Positions 50,695 to 60,673 of a DNA stretch of 64,000 bases are shown in pieces. The DNA comes from Amycolatopsis sp. (lineage in GTDB: Bacteria > Actinomycetota > Actinomycetes > Mycobacteriales > Pseudonocardiaceae): the NCBI RefSeq assembly GCF_025464955.1, contig NZ_JAODNM010000126.1, forward strand, positions 62,001 to 126,000, in the 5' to 3' direction. Numbering within the stretch: position 1 is the first letter of the stretch; each line of letters opens with the position of its first letter. The position numbers and the translations under genes are program-made. The notes under the pieces are model-generated. The model was not told the DNA's origin. It worked only from the letters and a program-made list of their open reading frames with translations, and did not search any database.

Positions 50695-52833
50695 GTGCGG
50701 CCCTGGCCCGGAACGCCCTACCCGCTCGGCGCCACCTACGACGGTGTCGGCACCAATTTCACCTTGTTCTCCGAAGTCGCCGACTTCGTCGAGCTGTGCC
50801 TGTTCGACGACGACGGCAAGGAGACCAAGGCCAGGTTGCCCGAGGTCGACGGCTTCGTGCATCACGGCTACCTGCTCGGCGTCGGCCCCGGTCAGCGCTA
50901 CGGCTACCGCGTGCACGGGCCGCACGATCCCGAACGCGGCCTGCGCTGCAACCCGAACAAGCTGCTGATCGACCCGTACGCCAAGGCCGTTTCCCACGGC
51001 GTGGACTGGGACGAGTCGCTGTTCGGCTACAAGTTCGGTTCACCGGAGGAGCGCAACGACGCGGACTCGGCCGGACACGTGCCGTACTCGCTGGTGGTGA
51101 GCCCCTTCTTCGACTGGGCGAACGACCGACAGCCGAAGACGCCGTACAACGAGTCGGTCATCTACGAAGCCCACGTCAAGGGCATGACGATGAACCACCC
51201 CGAAGTCCCCGCGCGGCTACGCGGCACCTACGCCGGTCTCGCGCACCCGGCGATCATCGAGCATCTGCAGAACCTGGGTGTGACGGCGATCGAACTGATG
51301 CCGGTGCACCAGTTCTTGACCGACCACGGCCTCGCCGAAAAAGGCTTACGCAACTACTGGGGCTACAACACCATCGGGTTCTTCGCCCCGCACGACGCCT
51401 ACGCGGCGTTGTCCAACCAAGGCGGCCAGGTCCAGGAGTTCAAAGGCATGGTGCGCGCCTTCCACGAGGCGAACATCGAAGTCATCCTCGACGTCGTCTA
51501 CAACCACACGGCCGAGGGAAACCACCTAGGCCCGACGTTGTCCATGCGCGGCATCGACAACGACGCGTACTACCGGGTCGTCGAGGACGATCCGAAGTAC
51601 TACATGGACTACACCGGTACGGGGAACTCCCTCAACGTGCGGAGCCCTCACACGCTGCAGCTGATCATGGACTCGCTGCGCTACTGGGTGACAGAAATGC
51701 GCGTCGACGGTTTCCGGTTCGACCTCGCCGCCACGCTGGCGCGCGAGTTCTACGACGTCGACAGGCTGTCGACATTCTTCGACCTCGTGCAGCAGGATCC
51801 GGTGGTAAGCCAGGTGAAGCTGATCGCCGAGCCATGGGACGTCGGTCCCGGTGGTTACCAGGTCGGCAACTTCCCGCCGCTGTGGACCGAATGGAATGGG
51901 CAGTACCGCGACACCGTCCGCGACTTCTGGCGGGGCGAATCCGCGACGCTGGGCGAGTTCGCGTCACGGATCACCGGATCCTCCGACTTGTACCAGGACG
52001 ACGGCCGCCGCCCGTTCGCGTCGATCAACTTCGTGACCGCGCACGACGGCTTCACCCTCAACGACCTCGTGTCGTACAACGAGAAACACAATGAGGCCAA
52101 CGGTGAGGACGGCCGCGACGGCGCCGACGACAACCGGTCGTGGAACTGCGGAGTCGAGGGCCCGACCGAAGACAAGGAAGTCAACGTGCTGCGTGAACGG
52201 CAGCGGCGCAACCTCCTCGCCACGATGCTGCTCTCCCAAGGCGTACCGATGCTGCTGCACGGTGACGAGATGGGCCGTACCCAGCAAGGCAACAACAACG
52301 CCTACTGCCAGGACACCGAACTGTCCTGGGTTGACTGGTCGCTCGCCGAGGAGCACAAGGGACTCATCGAATTCACCGCCGGTCTGACCAGCCTGCGCAA
52401 ACAGCATCCGGTGTTCCGCCGCCGCAGGTTCTTCGCCGGCAAGCCGATCGGCAAGGGCGACGAGCTCCGCGACATCGCCTGGTTCACCCCGGCCGGCGAG
52501 GAGATGACCGAGCAGAACTGGGACGACGCCTTCGGCAAAGCGGTCGTCGTGTTCCTCAACGGCGAAGGCATTCCCGACCTCGACCAGCGCGGGATGCCCG
52601 TCGTCGACGATTCGTTCCTGATGGCTTTCAACGCCCACTACGAGGATATCGAGATGACCTTGCCCGGCGAGGATTACGGCCGCGAGTGGACGGTGGTGGT
52701 CGATACGTCAACCGGCGAGGTGGCCGCCGAACCTGGTCAGCAAGCAGCCGTGGCCGGGGGAACGCTCAAGGTCGTGGCCCGGTCACTGGTCGTGCTGCGG
52801 CGCGCCAAGCAGACCGAGCAGGCAGCTCAGTGA
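50695..52833 (+). CDS. glgX: Glycogen debranching enzyme GlgX
   Basis: 712 residues from GTG 50695 behind GAGGAGAA. Isoamylase-type GH13_11 enzyme that hydrolyses alpha-1,6 branches left by phosphorylase. The N-terminal CBM48 (PLGATYDGVGTNFTLFSEVADFVELCLFD) is followed by the barrel with DVVYNHTAEGN, nucleophile Asp343 in GFRFDLAATLA, Glu379 in LIAEPWDVGPGGY, Asp451 in TAHDGFTLNDLVSYN, and QGNNNAYCQD. The stop overlaps the treY start (GTGA). First gene of the glgX-treY-treZ chain and more GlgX-typical than the paralogue at 58556. Confidence 0.95.
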   Translation: MRPWPGTPYPLGATYDGVGTNFTLFSEVADFVELCLFDDDGKETKARLPEVDGFVHHGYLLGVGPGQRYGYRVHGPHDPERGLRCNPNKLLIDPYAKAVSHGVDWDESLFGYKFGSPEERNDADSAGHVPYSLVVSPFFDWANDRQPKTPYNESVIYEAHVKGMTMNHPEVPARLRGTYAGLAHPAIIEHLQNLGVTAIELMPVHQFLTDHGLAEKGLRNYWGYNTIGFFAPHDAYAALSNQGGQVQEFKGMVRAFHEANIEVILDVVYNHTAEGNHLGPTLSMRGIDNDAYYRVVEDDPKYYMDYTGTGNSLNVRSPHTLQLIMDSLRYWVTEMRVDGFRFDLAATLAREFYDVDRLSTFFDLVQQDPVVSQVKLIAEPWDVGPGGYQVGNFPPLWTEWNGQYRDTVRDFWRGESATLGEFASRITGSSDLYQDDGRRPFASINFVTAHDGFTLNDLVSYNEKHNEANGEDGRDGADDNRSWNCGVEGPTEDKEVNVLRERQRRNLLATMLLSQGVPMLLHGDEMGRTQQGNNNAYCQDTELSWVDWSLAEEHKGLIEFTAGLTSLRKQHPVFRRRRFFAGKPIGKGDELRDIAWFTPAGEEMTEQNWDDAFGKAVVVFLNGEGIPDLDQRGMPVVDDSFLMAFNAHYEDIEMTLPGEDYGREWTVVVDTSTGEVAAEPGQQAAVAGGTLKVVARSLVVLRRAKQTEQAAQ

Positions 52834-55130
52834 CGGTTCCCGCTTCGACCTATCGGGTACAGCTCCGGCCGGAGTTCACATTCTCCGACGCCGCGGACCT
52901 CGTCGACTATCTGCGAGCGCTCGGCGTCGGCGCGCTGTACGCGTCGCCGGTGCTGGACGCCGCTCCCGGATCGACACACGGCTACGACGTCGTCGATCCG
53001 ACCCGCGCACGCCCCGCACTGGGCGGCGAGGAACAGCGGCTCGTACTGGCGGGCACGCTACGCGAAGCGGGGCTTGGTCTAGTCGTCGACATCGTGCCCA
53101 ACCACCTTTCCGTCGAGGTCCCCCGGGCCAACCCGTGGTGGTGGGACGTGCTGAGCGACGGCCAGGGATCCCGTTATGCCGGGTACTTCGACATCGACTG
53201 GTCGCGTGGACGCCTGCTGCTGCCGGTGCTCGGCTCAGCCGACGCCGTATCAGAGCTCTCGATCGAGGACGGGGAGCTGGCCTACTACGACCACCGCTTC
53301 CCGATCGCCCCTGGCACTGAAGGCGGTTCACCGGAGGAAGTGCACGACCGCCAGCATTACGAGCTGGTTGATTGGCGGCGGGGCAATGCGGAGCTGAACT
53401 ACCGGCGGTTCTTCGACATCACCACTCTTGCCGCAGCACGCGTGGAAGACCCAGAGGTCTTTCACGCCACCCACGACGAGGTGCTGCGGTGGATCTCGGC
53501 CGGCGAAGTAACAGGGCTGCGCGTCGACCATCCGGACGGGCTGGCCGATCCCGGTGCCTACATGCGACGACTTCGGGAAGCAGCGCCCGACGCTTGGTTG
53601 GTGGTCGAGAAGATCCTGCATCCCGGCGAGGCGTTGCCCACCAGCTGGCCGGTGGACGGGACTACGGGCTACGACGCGTTGCGAGAGATCTGCGGCGTGT
53701 TCGTCGACGCCTCGGCCGCTCCGGATTTCACCGATCTTGCAGGCGAGCTCGGTGTTCCGACGGACTTCGCGAAGTGCGAGGACACGACGCGACGATTGGT
53801 CACGGACACGATCCTGGTGGCCGAGGTCCGGCGGATCGCCGCCCTCATCGACGGCTGCGACAGCTTCGGCGTCGAGGCGATACGCCAAGCGGTCGCCGAG
53901 ATCATGATCGGGTTCGATGTGTACCGCTCGTATCTGCCCGAGGGTGAGCCGAACTGGAGTGCGGCGATAAGCCGCGTCCGAGAAGCCCGACCCGACCTCG
54001 TCGGAGTACTCGACGCGCTGGACAGCCAAGTTCGAGACGCTCCGGCAGATGAGCTGGCCACCCGCATCCAGCAGACGTCCGGCATGGTCGTGGCGAAAGG
54101 CACAGAGGACACCGCGTTCTACCGGTACACCAGGTTCGCTGCTTTGAACGAGGTCGGCGGCTCGCCGGACGTCTTCGGCGTCGGAGTCGACGAGTTCCAC
54201 TCCCTGGCCGCAGCGCGCGAGGCTGGATGGCCCTCGACGATGACCGCCCTCACCACCCACGACACGAAACGCTCTGAAGACGTCCGTGCCCGGTTGGCTG
54301 TGCTTTCCGAGCTACCCGGCGAATTCGCCGCCGCGGTGACTGCCTGGTCGACGAAGCATGGCATAGACGAGCCGTCGCTGAATCTGCTCGCCTGGCAGAC
54401 CCTGATCGGCGCCTGGCCGATCAGCCCGGCCAGGTTGCGCGACTATCTCGACAAAGCCGCCAAGGAAGCCAAAGTCCGTACGACTTGGGTCGACCACGAC
54501 GAGGCGTTCGAGCGCGCCGTCGCGGCCTGGCCGGACGAGGTCCTCGGTGACGAGGAACTCGCAGCCGAGATCGCCGGATTCGTGCAGCGGGTATCCCACC
54601 ATGGCTGGTCGAACGGTCTGGGACAGAAGCTGCTCCAGCTCACCTCGCCGGGCGTCCCCGATGTCTACCAGGGAACCGAGCTGTGGGACCTATCGCTGGT
54701 CGATCCCGACAACCGACGACCGGTGGACTATGACCGGCGCCGCGAAATCCTCGGCCGCATTTCGACTGGGTGGCTGCCCGAAGTCGACGACACCGGCGCG
54801 GCGAAACTGCTGGTGACGCACCGGGCGTTGACACTTCGCCGTGACCGTCCCGCCCTGTTCCACGGCTACCGGGCCATCCACGCAGCAGGAGACGCTGCCG
54901 ACCACGCCATCGCGTTCACTCGAAGCTCGGACCTGGTCGTGGTCGCCACTCGACTGCCGGCGCAGCTGGAGGCCGGCGGCGGCTGGCGCGACACAGTCCT
55001 GCCCTTGCCGGCAGGGTCCGGAACGTGGATCGACGTGCTGACAGACCGCTCGGTCGAAAGTCGCCTGCCCGCTTTGACCGCGCTTCTCGACCGCTTTCCC
55101 GTTGCGCTGCTCGTCCGAGGTGAACCGTGA
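52830..55130 (+). CDS. treY: Maltooligosyl trehalose synthase
   Basis: 766 residues from GTG 52830, overlapping the glgX stop by 4 bp. Rearranges the reducing-end alpha-1,4 bond of maltodextrin to an alpha,alpha-1,1 bond, giving maltooligosyltrehalose. GH13_26 pattern: STYRVQLRPEFTFSDAADLVDYL, THGYDVVDPTR, DIVPNHLSVE, nucleophile Asp233 in GLRVDHPDGLADP, Glu260 in VVEKILHPGE, TAFYRYTRFAALNEVGG, TTHDTKRSEDVRAR and GVPDVYQGTELWDLSLVDPDNRR. All the hallmarks are intact. Confidence 0.96.
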   Translation: MTVPASTYRVQLRPEFTFSDAADLVDYLRALGVGALYASPVLDAAPGSTHGYDVVDPTRARPALGGEEQRLVLAGTLREAGLGLVVDIVPNHLSVEVPRANPWWWDVLSDGQGSRYAGYFDIDWSRGRLLLPVLGSADAVSELSIEDGELAYYDHRFPIAPGTEGGSPEEVHDRQHYELVDWRRGNAELNYRRFFDITTLAAARVEDPEVFHATHDEVLRWISAGEVTGLRVDHPDGLADPGAYMRRLREAAPDAWLVVEKILHPGEALPTSWPVDGTTGYDALREICGVFVDASAAPDFTDLAGELGVPTDFAKCEDTTRRLVTDTILVAEVRRIAALIDGCDSFGVEAIRQAVAEIMIGFDVYRSYLPEGEPNWSAAISRVREARPDLVGVLDALDSQVRDAPADELATRIQQTSGMVVAKGTEDTAFYRYTRFAALNEVGGSPDVFGVGVDEFHSLAAAREAGWPSTMTALTTHDTKRSEDVRARLAVLSELPGEFAAAVTAWSTKHGIDEPSLNLLAWQTLIGAWPISPARLRDYLDKAAKEAKVRTTWVDHDEAFERAVAAWPDEVLGDEELAAEIAGFVQRVSHHGWSNGLGQKLLQLTSPGVPDVYQGTELWDLSLVDPDNRRPVDYDRRREILGRISTGWLPEVDDTGAAKLLVTHRALTLRRDRPALFHGYRAIHAAGDAADHAIAFTRSSDLVVVATRLPAQLEAGGGWRDTVLPLPAGSGTWIDVLTDRSVESRLPALTALLDRFPVALLVRGEP

Positions 55131-56854
55131 CCTTCACCGTATGGGCACCAGCCCAGGAACGCGTCCGACTGCAGGTCGATGGAAGGGTCCACGCCATGAC
55201 CCGCGCCACCGGGGGCTGGTGGACGGCAGACTTGTCCGGAACCGACTACGCGTTCCTCCTCGATGACGACGACACAGCCCTCCCCGACCCACGTTCGACG
55301 TGGCAACCGAACGGCGTACACAAGCCATCGCGTGTCTACAACCACAACACCTTTCTGTGGACTGACCAGTCGTGGACCGGTCGTGCGCTGCCGGGCAGCG
55401 TCGTCTATGAGCTGCACATCGGCACGTTCACCCCGGAAGGTACCTTCGATGCGGCGATAGGAAAGCTCGACCACCTGGTGGAGCTGGGCATCACCCTGGT
55501 CGAGGTGCTGCCGGTCAATTCGTTCGATGGCACGGACGGCTGGGGCTACGACGGTGTGCTGTGGGGCGCTGTTCACGAGCCATATGGCGGACCTGACGGC
55601 TTCAAACGGCTTATCGACGCGTGCCACGCACGAGGCCTCGGCGTGGCACTCGACGTGGTCTACAACCATCTCGGCCCGTCCGGGGCATATCTGGGTCGTT
55701 TCGGCCCGTACTTCGCCGGGCAGAACGATTGGGGACCCGGCCTGAACCTGGACGGCCCGAACTCCGACGAAGTACGCCGGTACGTGATCGACAACGCGTT
55801 GAGCTGGTTCCGCGATTTCCATGTCGACGCTCTGCGCCTCGACGCCGTTCACGCACTCGTCGACCGGCGAGCGGTACACCTTCTCGAACAGCTCGCCACA
55901 GAAGTCGAGGCATTGTCAGCCAACCTCGCACGCCCATTGACGCTCATAGCCGAGTCCGACCTGAACGACCCGAAGCTCGTAACAGCACGTGAAGCCGGCG
56001 GCTACGGCTTGAACGCCCAATGGTCTGACGATATGCATCACAGCCTGCACGTCGCATTGTCGGGAGAAACAGGCGGCTACTACGAGGACTTCGCCGCTCC
56101 CGGCGCACTCGCACGCACATTGCGCGAAGTATTCTTTCACGCGGGCAGTTGGTCCTCCTTCCGTGAGCGCACCCATGGTCGCCCCGTAGATACCCATCGC
56201 ATCCCTGGTCACCGTTTCCTGGCCTACCTGCAGAACCACGATCAAATCGGCAACCGGGCGACCGGTGACAGGCTGTCCGCGACGGTTTCCCCTGGATTGC
56301 TGGCCTGTGGTGCTGCGATTGTGTTCTGTTCGCCTTACACGCCGATGATCTTCATGGGCGAGGAGTGGGCAGCCAGTACTCCGTGGCAGTTCTTCGCCTC
56401 CTTTCCTGATCCCGCGCTCGCCGAGGCGGTACGCACCGGGCGTCGTCGAGAATTCGGCCGTCACGGCTGGGGCGAAGCCGACGTGCCGGATCCCATGGAT
56501 CCGGCGACTGTCGAGCGGTCTCGGCTGAAATGGACCGAACTAACCCAGCCCGGGCATCGCGACATACTCGGCCTCTACCGATCGCTGATCGCCCTGCGAC
56601 GAGATCACCCCGTACTGGCGAACCCCAGGCTGGACACACTCACGGTTCATCACGCATCGGACGACTCGTGGATCGCATTGCATCGCGGCAACATCAGACT
56701 CGTATGCAATCTCAGTCGCAAGTCTGCGACCGTGCCGCTCGACGGTGACAGCAAGGAGGTCTTGCTGTCCTGGGGAGACGCAGTCCTGTCTGGCAACGGG
56801 GTTCGCGTGCCTGCCGAGTCGTTTGTGCTTCTGACGGTTTCACCGGCCCGGTGA
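55127..56854 (+). CDS. treZ: Maltooligosyl trehalose trehalohydrolase
   Basis: 575 residues from GTG 55127, overlapping the treY stop by 4 bp. Releases trehalose from maltooligosyltrehalose made by TreY. GH13_10: a short CBM48-like start (FTVWAPAQERVRLQVDG), VVYELHIGTFTPEGTFDAAI, WGYDGVLWGAVHEPYGGPDG, DVVYNHLGPSG, nucleophile Asp239 in ALRLDAVHAL, Glu276 in LIAESDLNDPKL, YLQNHDQIGNRATGDR and FMGEEWAASTPWQFF. Followed directly by a strong terminator, so glgX-treY-treZ is one unit. Confidence 0.96.
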   Translation: MTFTVWAPAQERVRLQVDGRVHAMTRATGGWWTADLSGTDYAFLLDDDDTALPDPRSTWQPNGVHKPSRVYNHNTFLWTDQSWTGRALPGSVVYELHIGTFTPEGTFDAAIGKLDHLVELGITLVEVLPVNSFDGTDGWGYDGVLWGAVHEPYGGPDGFKRLIDACHARGLGVALDVVYNHLGPSGAYLGRFGPYFAGQNDWGPGLNLDGPNSDEVRRYVIDNALSWFRDFHVDALRLDAVHALVDRRAVHLLEQLATEVEALSANLARPLTLIAESDLNDPKLVTAREAGGYGLNAQWSDDMHHSLHVALSGETGGYYEDFAAPGALARTLREVFFHAGSWSSFRERTHGRPVDTHRIPGHRFLAYLQNHDQIGNRATGDRLSATVSPGLLACGAAIVFCSPYTPMIFMGEEWAASTPWQFFASFPDPALAEAVRTGRRREFGRHGWGEADVPDPMDPATVERSRLKWTELTQPGHRDILGLYRSLIALRRDHPVLANPRLDTLTVHHASDDSWIALHRGNIRLVCNLSRKSATVPLDGDSKEVLLSWGDAVLSGNGVRVPAESFVLLTVSPAR

Positions 56855-56859
56855 TCGAG

Positions 56860-56893
56860 AGCCGGAGCCTGGCAGTGGCTCCGGCTGGGTTTT
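56860..56893 (+). terminator. Intrinsic terminator of the glgX-treY-treZ operon
   Basis: AGCCGGAGCC and GGCTCCGGCT (56860-56869/56877-56886) form a perfect 10-bp stem, loop of 7, followed by GGGTTTTC, beginning 5 bp after the treZ stop. One of the few hairpins here with a T-run. Confidence 0.88.
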
Positions 56894-56973
56894 CTGACAG
56901 CCACCCCACCCTGATTCACCGGCTTAACAATCGGTCGCACATTCCGCCCCACGAGCACCACAGGCAAGCATAT

Positions 56974-57894
56974 TCATCGCCGCTTGCCGACCTTGTTCTT
57001 GCGCGAACCCCTGCGCGCGGTCTTGCCTCCCGACGAAGACATTCGACCCGACCGGTGGGAGCCCCCTCGATGAGTTCGGAGCGGCTCGGCCCCGGCATCT
57101 GGGCCGAGCGAGGGATCGTGCCCCGCCGACGGTACATAGACGTGTGTGACGACTCGACTGGACATGTTCCCCAGCAGGAGGTCCCGGACCGTGTCAGCCC
57201 GCAACTGATCGAGAGACCGACGATCCCCACCTCTATGGACGTCTTGGGCGATCGCGTCAAGCCGCTTGTACACCGCGAGAGTCTCGTCGGTATCAAGCAG
57301 CGCACGCAGCCACGACATTCCACCCGAACCCCGCCCGACGGACACACGCCGCTCCGCCGTGCGCTTTTCGGCCCGGCGGGCGGCACCGACCGGATCGATC
57401 TGCGCGATCACAACGCGCAGCAGGTGAGCAAGCTGGCTTGGGGTCTTCTCACGAGCTCGTGGAAGCAGTGCCTGATCCACCTCTCGGCACCGGGAGGTGG
57501 ACAACGAGTGGGTAGCACGGGCGATCTGGGCAACGCGATCACCTCCAAGCTGTCCTGACTCCAAAGCCGCGAACACCCGCGGAAGGCGGTTCCTCACGCT
57601 GCGCGCGAGCGCGAGGTCCCGGCTGGCTCTGGCGGTACTGACTTTTTCCGTGCATGCCACCAACTTCAGAGCCGATGGGTCATCACCACGCAGCGCGGAG
57701 AACCGACCCAGCACACGCAGCCGGACAGCGTCCAGCATCGCCTGCGCCTTTCCGATCACCTGAACCATCCGTAAGGCATCGTCTTGGTCCAACTCATCCA
57801 CAACCACCGCGAACAGCGCGTTGACGTCGAGCCCCGGTGGGTCCGGGCTCGACTTCGCTTCAGGTCTTCTTTGTTCGATCACGCGTTCGAACAT
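56974..57894 (-). CDS. DUF222 (13E12-family) protein lacking an HNH domain
   Basis: 306 residues from ATG 57894. DUF222 pattern: ALRMVQVIGKAQAMLDAVRLRVLGRFSALRGDD, KVSTARASRDLALARSVRNRLPRVFAALESGQLGGDRVAQIARAT, CREVDQALLPRAREKTPSQLAHLLRRV-like helix and DTDETLAVYKRLDAIA, LRADTVRDLLLG. Family members normally continue into an HNH nuclease (C-x-x-x-C...C-D-x-D-H); here the protein ends in a basic tail (RGSRKNKVGKRR). It interrupts the trehalose/glycogen gene run on the opposite strand. Role unknown; possibly a degenerate mobile-repeat gene. Confidence 0.72.
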   Translation of the reverse strand: MFERVIEQRRPEAKSSPDPPGLDVNALFAVVVDELDQDDALRMVQVIGKAQAMLDAVRLRVLGRFSALRGDDPSALKLVACTEKVSTARASRDLALARSVRNRLPRVFAALESGQLGGDRVAQIARATHSLSTSRCREVDQALLPRAREKTPSQLAHLLRVVIAQIDPVGAARRAEKRTAERRVSVGRGSGGMSWLRALLDTDETLAVYKRLDAIAQDVHRGGDRRSLDQLRADTVRDLLLGNMSSRVVTHVYVPSAGHDPSLGPDAGAEPLRTHRGGSHRSGRMSSSGGKTARRGSRKNKVGKRR

Positions 57895-58122
57895 ACTGAG
57901 GGGCACCGACAGAATCCGCCTTGCGCACGTCACCCATAAGCGTGATGTTTCGACTGTCGGGCCCAGGGACGGAACACGACTCGAAAGCACTCGTACCGGG
58001 CCAGGCGCTCGATCCGCAGGCGTCATTCGTGAGCAGAATCCTTTGAGCCGGCCGAGTTCTCGCAAGACGCTCCCATAGCAACTGACCCTCGCGTACCTCG
58101 TCGTCCGTTGAGCGAGGCTGCA

Positions 58123-58361
58123 GGTCTCCGTGACGGGTCGCTTCGAACGCGGCTACCAACCTGCTCGCATCGAGGTGCAACTTGACGTTCTGCTGCTGAG
58201 ACATCCTGCGGGGCGCACTCGAGATTGGCTCCATCAGAGCTGTCGCCTGGCCGATCGCCGCGCGGGCCTGCACCGCCCGTGCGCAGCCCGACCACTTCGG
58301 CCTCCAGTTGAACGATGCGCGTGGCCAGCGAGCCGCTGACTCTCTCGCGACTGCAAGCCAC
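58123..58361 (-). pseudogene. Frameshifted ANTAR-domain remnant
   Basis: GTG 58361 opens VACSRERVSGSLATRIVQLE and AEVVGLRT; after a one-base change near 58275 the next frame gives VQARAAIGQATALME, then RMSQQQNVKLHLDASRLVAAFE. Joined, this is an ANTAR RNA-binding helix bundle (V-x-x-R-x-x-I-G-Q-A-x-x-L-M-E...R-x-S-Q-x-x-N-x-K-L), but with a shortened middle and no GAF or receiver domain. A broken transcription-antitermination regulator. Confidence 0.6.
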
Positions 58362-58555
58362 CGACCGTGAAGATCGACGTCTCGGTGGCTTGCGGCTGGC
58401 TTATCAACCGCTTGTGGTGATTACCGCACCTAGCCGCCTCATCGGGTCGAGCACCGCCCTGCCGCTCGTCCTGCTCGCTGGCCGCCAGGCACCTCACGGA
58501 GCCGACCATGGGGGTAACAGCACACTTCGGTGAAGATCCCTGGAAGTATCGGGGG

Positions 58556-60673
58556 ATGGCTACCCGACCAGCGTCCGACACTCTCGTACTCGCCGGCCGA
58601 CCGTTCCCCTTGGGCGCGCACTCGGAGGCAGGAGGTGTCCGGTTCGCCGTGACCTCAGCTGTCGCCGACGCCGTCGAGGTGTGCCTCATCAGCGACGACG
58701 GCTCTGAACGACGCATCGATCTGATCGAACGAACGTTCGGCGTGTGGCATGGTCTGGTACCGGGGGTCACCCCTGGCCAGAAGTACGGCTATCGGGTGCA
58801 TGGCCCGTACGACCCCTCCCGCGGCCTGCGCTGTAACCCGGCAAAACTGCTGGTGGATCCCTACGCCAGGAAGATTGCGGGCCGGCTGACAGACATGGAC
58901 GCCGCCGTAGGTTACGTCGGCGACCCCAGTGGGCCCGAGTCGCTGATCGACTCGCTCGGGAGCGTCCCGCTGTCGGTCGTGAGTTCCCCCGGCGGTCCTG
59001 ACACGGGCATCAAGCCGGAAACGCCCTTCGAAGAGTCCGTGTTCTACGAACTGCATGTCAAGGGCTTCACCCAGCGTCACCCGGGTGTTCCCGAGGCGCT
59101 GCGCGGGACCTATCTGGGCCTCGCCCATCCGGCCGCGATCGAACACCTGGTCAGGCTCGGCGTGACCGGGGTCGAGTTGCTGCCCGTGCACTCCTTCGCA
59201 GACGAACCATCCCTAGTCAGTGCCGGCCGCCACAACTATTGGGGTTACTCGCCGCTGGGCTACTTCGCACCGCACGCCGGCTACGCAAGCGAACCGGGTC
59301 GTGAGATCGAGGAGTTCCGGACCATGGTCGCCGCACTCCATGCGGCCAACATCGAGGTCCTGCTCGACGTCGTGTTCAACCACACGTGCGAAGGTGGTCC
59401 TGACGGACCGACATTGAGCTTCCGGGGACTCGACGCGCCGGCCTACTACCTGCACTCGCCAAACGGGGACATGGCCGACATCACGGGCTGCGGTAACACG
59501 CTGGACGCGGGTTCTCCGGCCGTCGTGAGGCTGGTGACCGACTCGCTGCGCTACTGGACGGCGGAGCTGGGAGTAGACGGCTTCCGCTTCGATCTCGCGA
59601 GCACTCTGGGACGTCCTGGCGGCGGCGCGTTCGACCGCGACTCGGCGATGCTGACCGCGATCACCACGGATCCGATCCTGTCGCGCTGCAAACTGATCGC
59701 CGAACCGTGGGACGCAACCGGCGACGGATACCGCGTGGGCGAGTTCGGCAGGCAGTGGACGGAGTGGAACGGCATCTACCGCGACGACGTCCGTGACTTC
59801 TGGCGGGGCAATCGGAGTGTCCGCGACCTCGCATACCGGCTGTCAGGGTCGTCGGACCTCTACGCCGACGACCTGCGGCGCCCGTGGCAGTCGATCAACT
59901 TCATCACTGCCCATGACGGATTCACCCTGCGGGATCTGGTGTCCTACAACAACAAACACAACGAAGCGAACGGCGAAGAGAACCGCGACGGAACAAACGA
60001 CAACCGTTCATGGAACCATGGTGAGGAGGGGGAGACCACCGATCCCGAGGTGCTGGAACTTCGCGCGAGGCAGGCCCGCAACCTGTTCGCGACCCTCCTG
60101 CTCTCCACCGGTACTCCGATGTTGACCGCCGGGGACGAAATCTGGCGCACCCAACAAGGCAACAACAACGCCTACTGTCTGGACAACGAGACGTCATGGG
60201 TCAACTGGAACTTGTCCACCGACGCGGAATCGATGCTCGCGTTCGCGCGACGGGCGGTGCACCTGCGGGCCAACAGCCCAGCGCTGCGGCAGCCGGAGTT
60301 CTTCGAAGGCCGCACAACCCCCAGTGGCGATCCTGACCTGATTTGGTTCTCGGCCGACGGTGAAGAGATGGCTGAAACGACCTGGTTCGACGAGCGCCGC
60401 CATACCCTCGGTATGTGGATCGACGGCTCGAACAGCCAGTCCCGAACCCGCGACGGCGAGGTGATCAAGGACCACTCGTGGCTACTGCTGCTCCACTCGG
60501 GTGAATCGCCGGTCGACGTCGTATTGCCGGGGCCGGAGTACGGCGTCACCTTTGACCCGAAGCTTGACACCAGCACTCGCGATGGCAGCCCCGCCAACCC
60601 CGGCGCACTCAAAGCCGGCAGTCGCGTGACCCTGCCAGGCAGGTCGTTGCTTCTCCTCTGCGCCCCACGCTGA
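58556..60673 (+). CDS. glgX: Second GlgX-type glycogen debranching enzyme
   Basis: 705 residues from ATG 58556 (GGAAG 9 nt upstream); an in-frame ATG at 58508 with GGAG 6 nt upstream would add 16 residues. CBM48 start (LVLAGRPFPLGAHSEAGGVRFAVTS), DVVFNHTCEGG, nucleophile Asp346 in GFRFDLASTL, Glu383 in LIAEPWDATGDGY, TAHDGFTLRDLVSYN and QGNNNAYCLDNE. It differs from the GlgX at 50695 mainly in a shorter insert region and a different C-terminal sandwich. It is monocistronic, 420 bp before glgE. Its specificity may differ (shorter branches). Confidence 0.92.
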   Translation: MATRPASDTLVLAGRPFPLGAHSEAGGVRFAVTSAVADAVEVCLISDDGSERRIDLIERTFGVWHGLVPGVTPGQKYGYRVHGPYDPSRGLRCNPAKLLVDPYARKIAGRLTDMDAAVGYVGDPSGPESLIDSLGSVPLSVVSSPGGPDTGIKPETPFEESVFYELHVKGFTQRHPGVPEALRGTYLGLAHPAAIEHLVRLGVTGVELLPVHSFADEPSLVSAGRHNYWGYSPLGYFAPHAGYASEPGREIEEFRTMVAALHAANIEVLLDVVFNHTCEGGPDGPTLSFRGLDAPAYYLHSPNGDMADITGCGNTLDAGSPAVVRLVTDSLRYWTAELGVDGFRFDLASTLGRPGGGAFDRDSAMLTAITTDPILSRCKLIAEPWDATGDGYRVGEFGRQWTEWNGIYRDDVRDFWRGNRSVRDLAYRLSGSSDLYADDLRRPWQSINFITAHDGFTLRDLVSYNNKHNEANGEENRDGTNDNRSWNHGEEGETTDPEVLELRARQARNLFATLLLSTGTPMLTAGDEIWRTQQGNNNAYCLDNETSWVNWNLSTDAESMLAFARRAVHLRANSPALRQPEFFEGRTTPSGDPDLIWFSADGEEMAETTWFDERRHTLGMWIDGSNSQSRTRDGEVIKDHSWLLLLHSGESPVDVVLPGPEYGVTFDPKLDTSTRDGSPANPGALKAGSRVTLPGRSLLLLCAPR

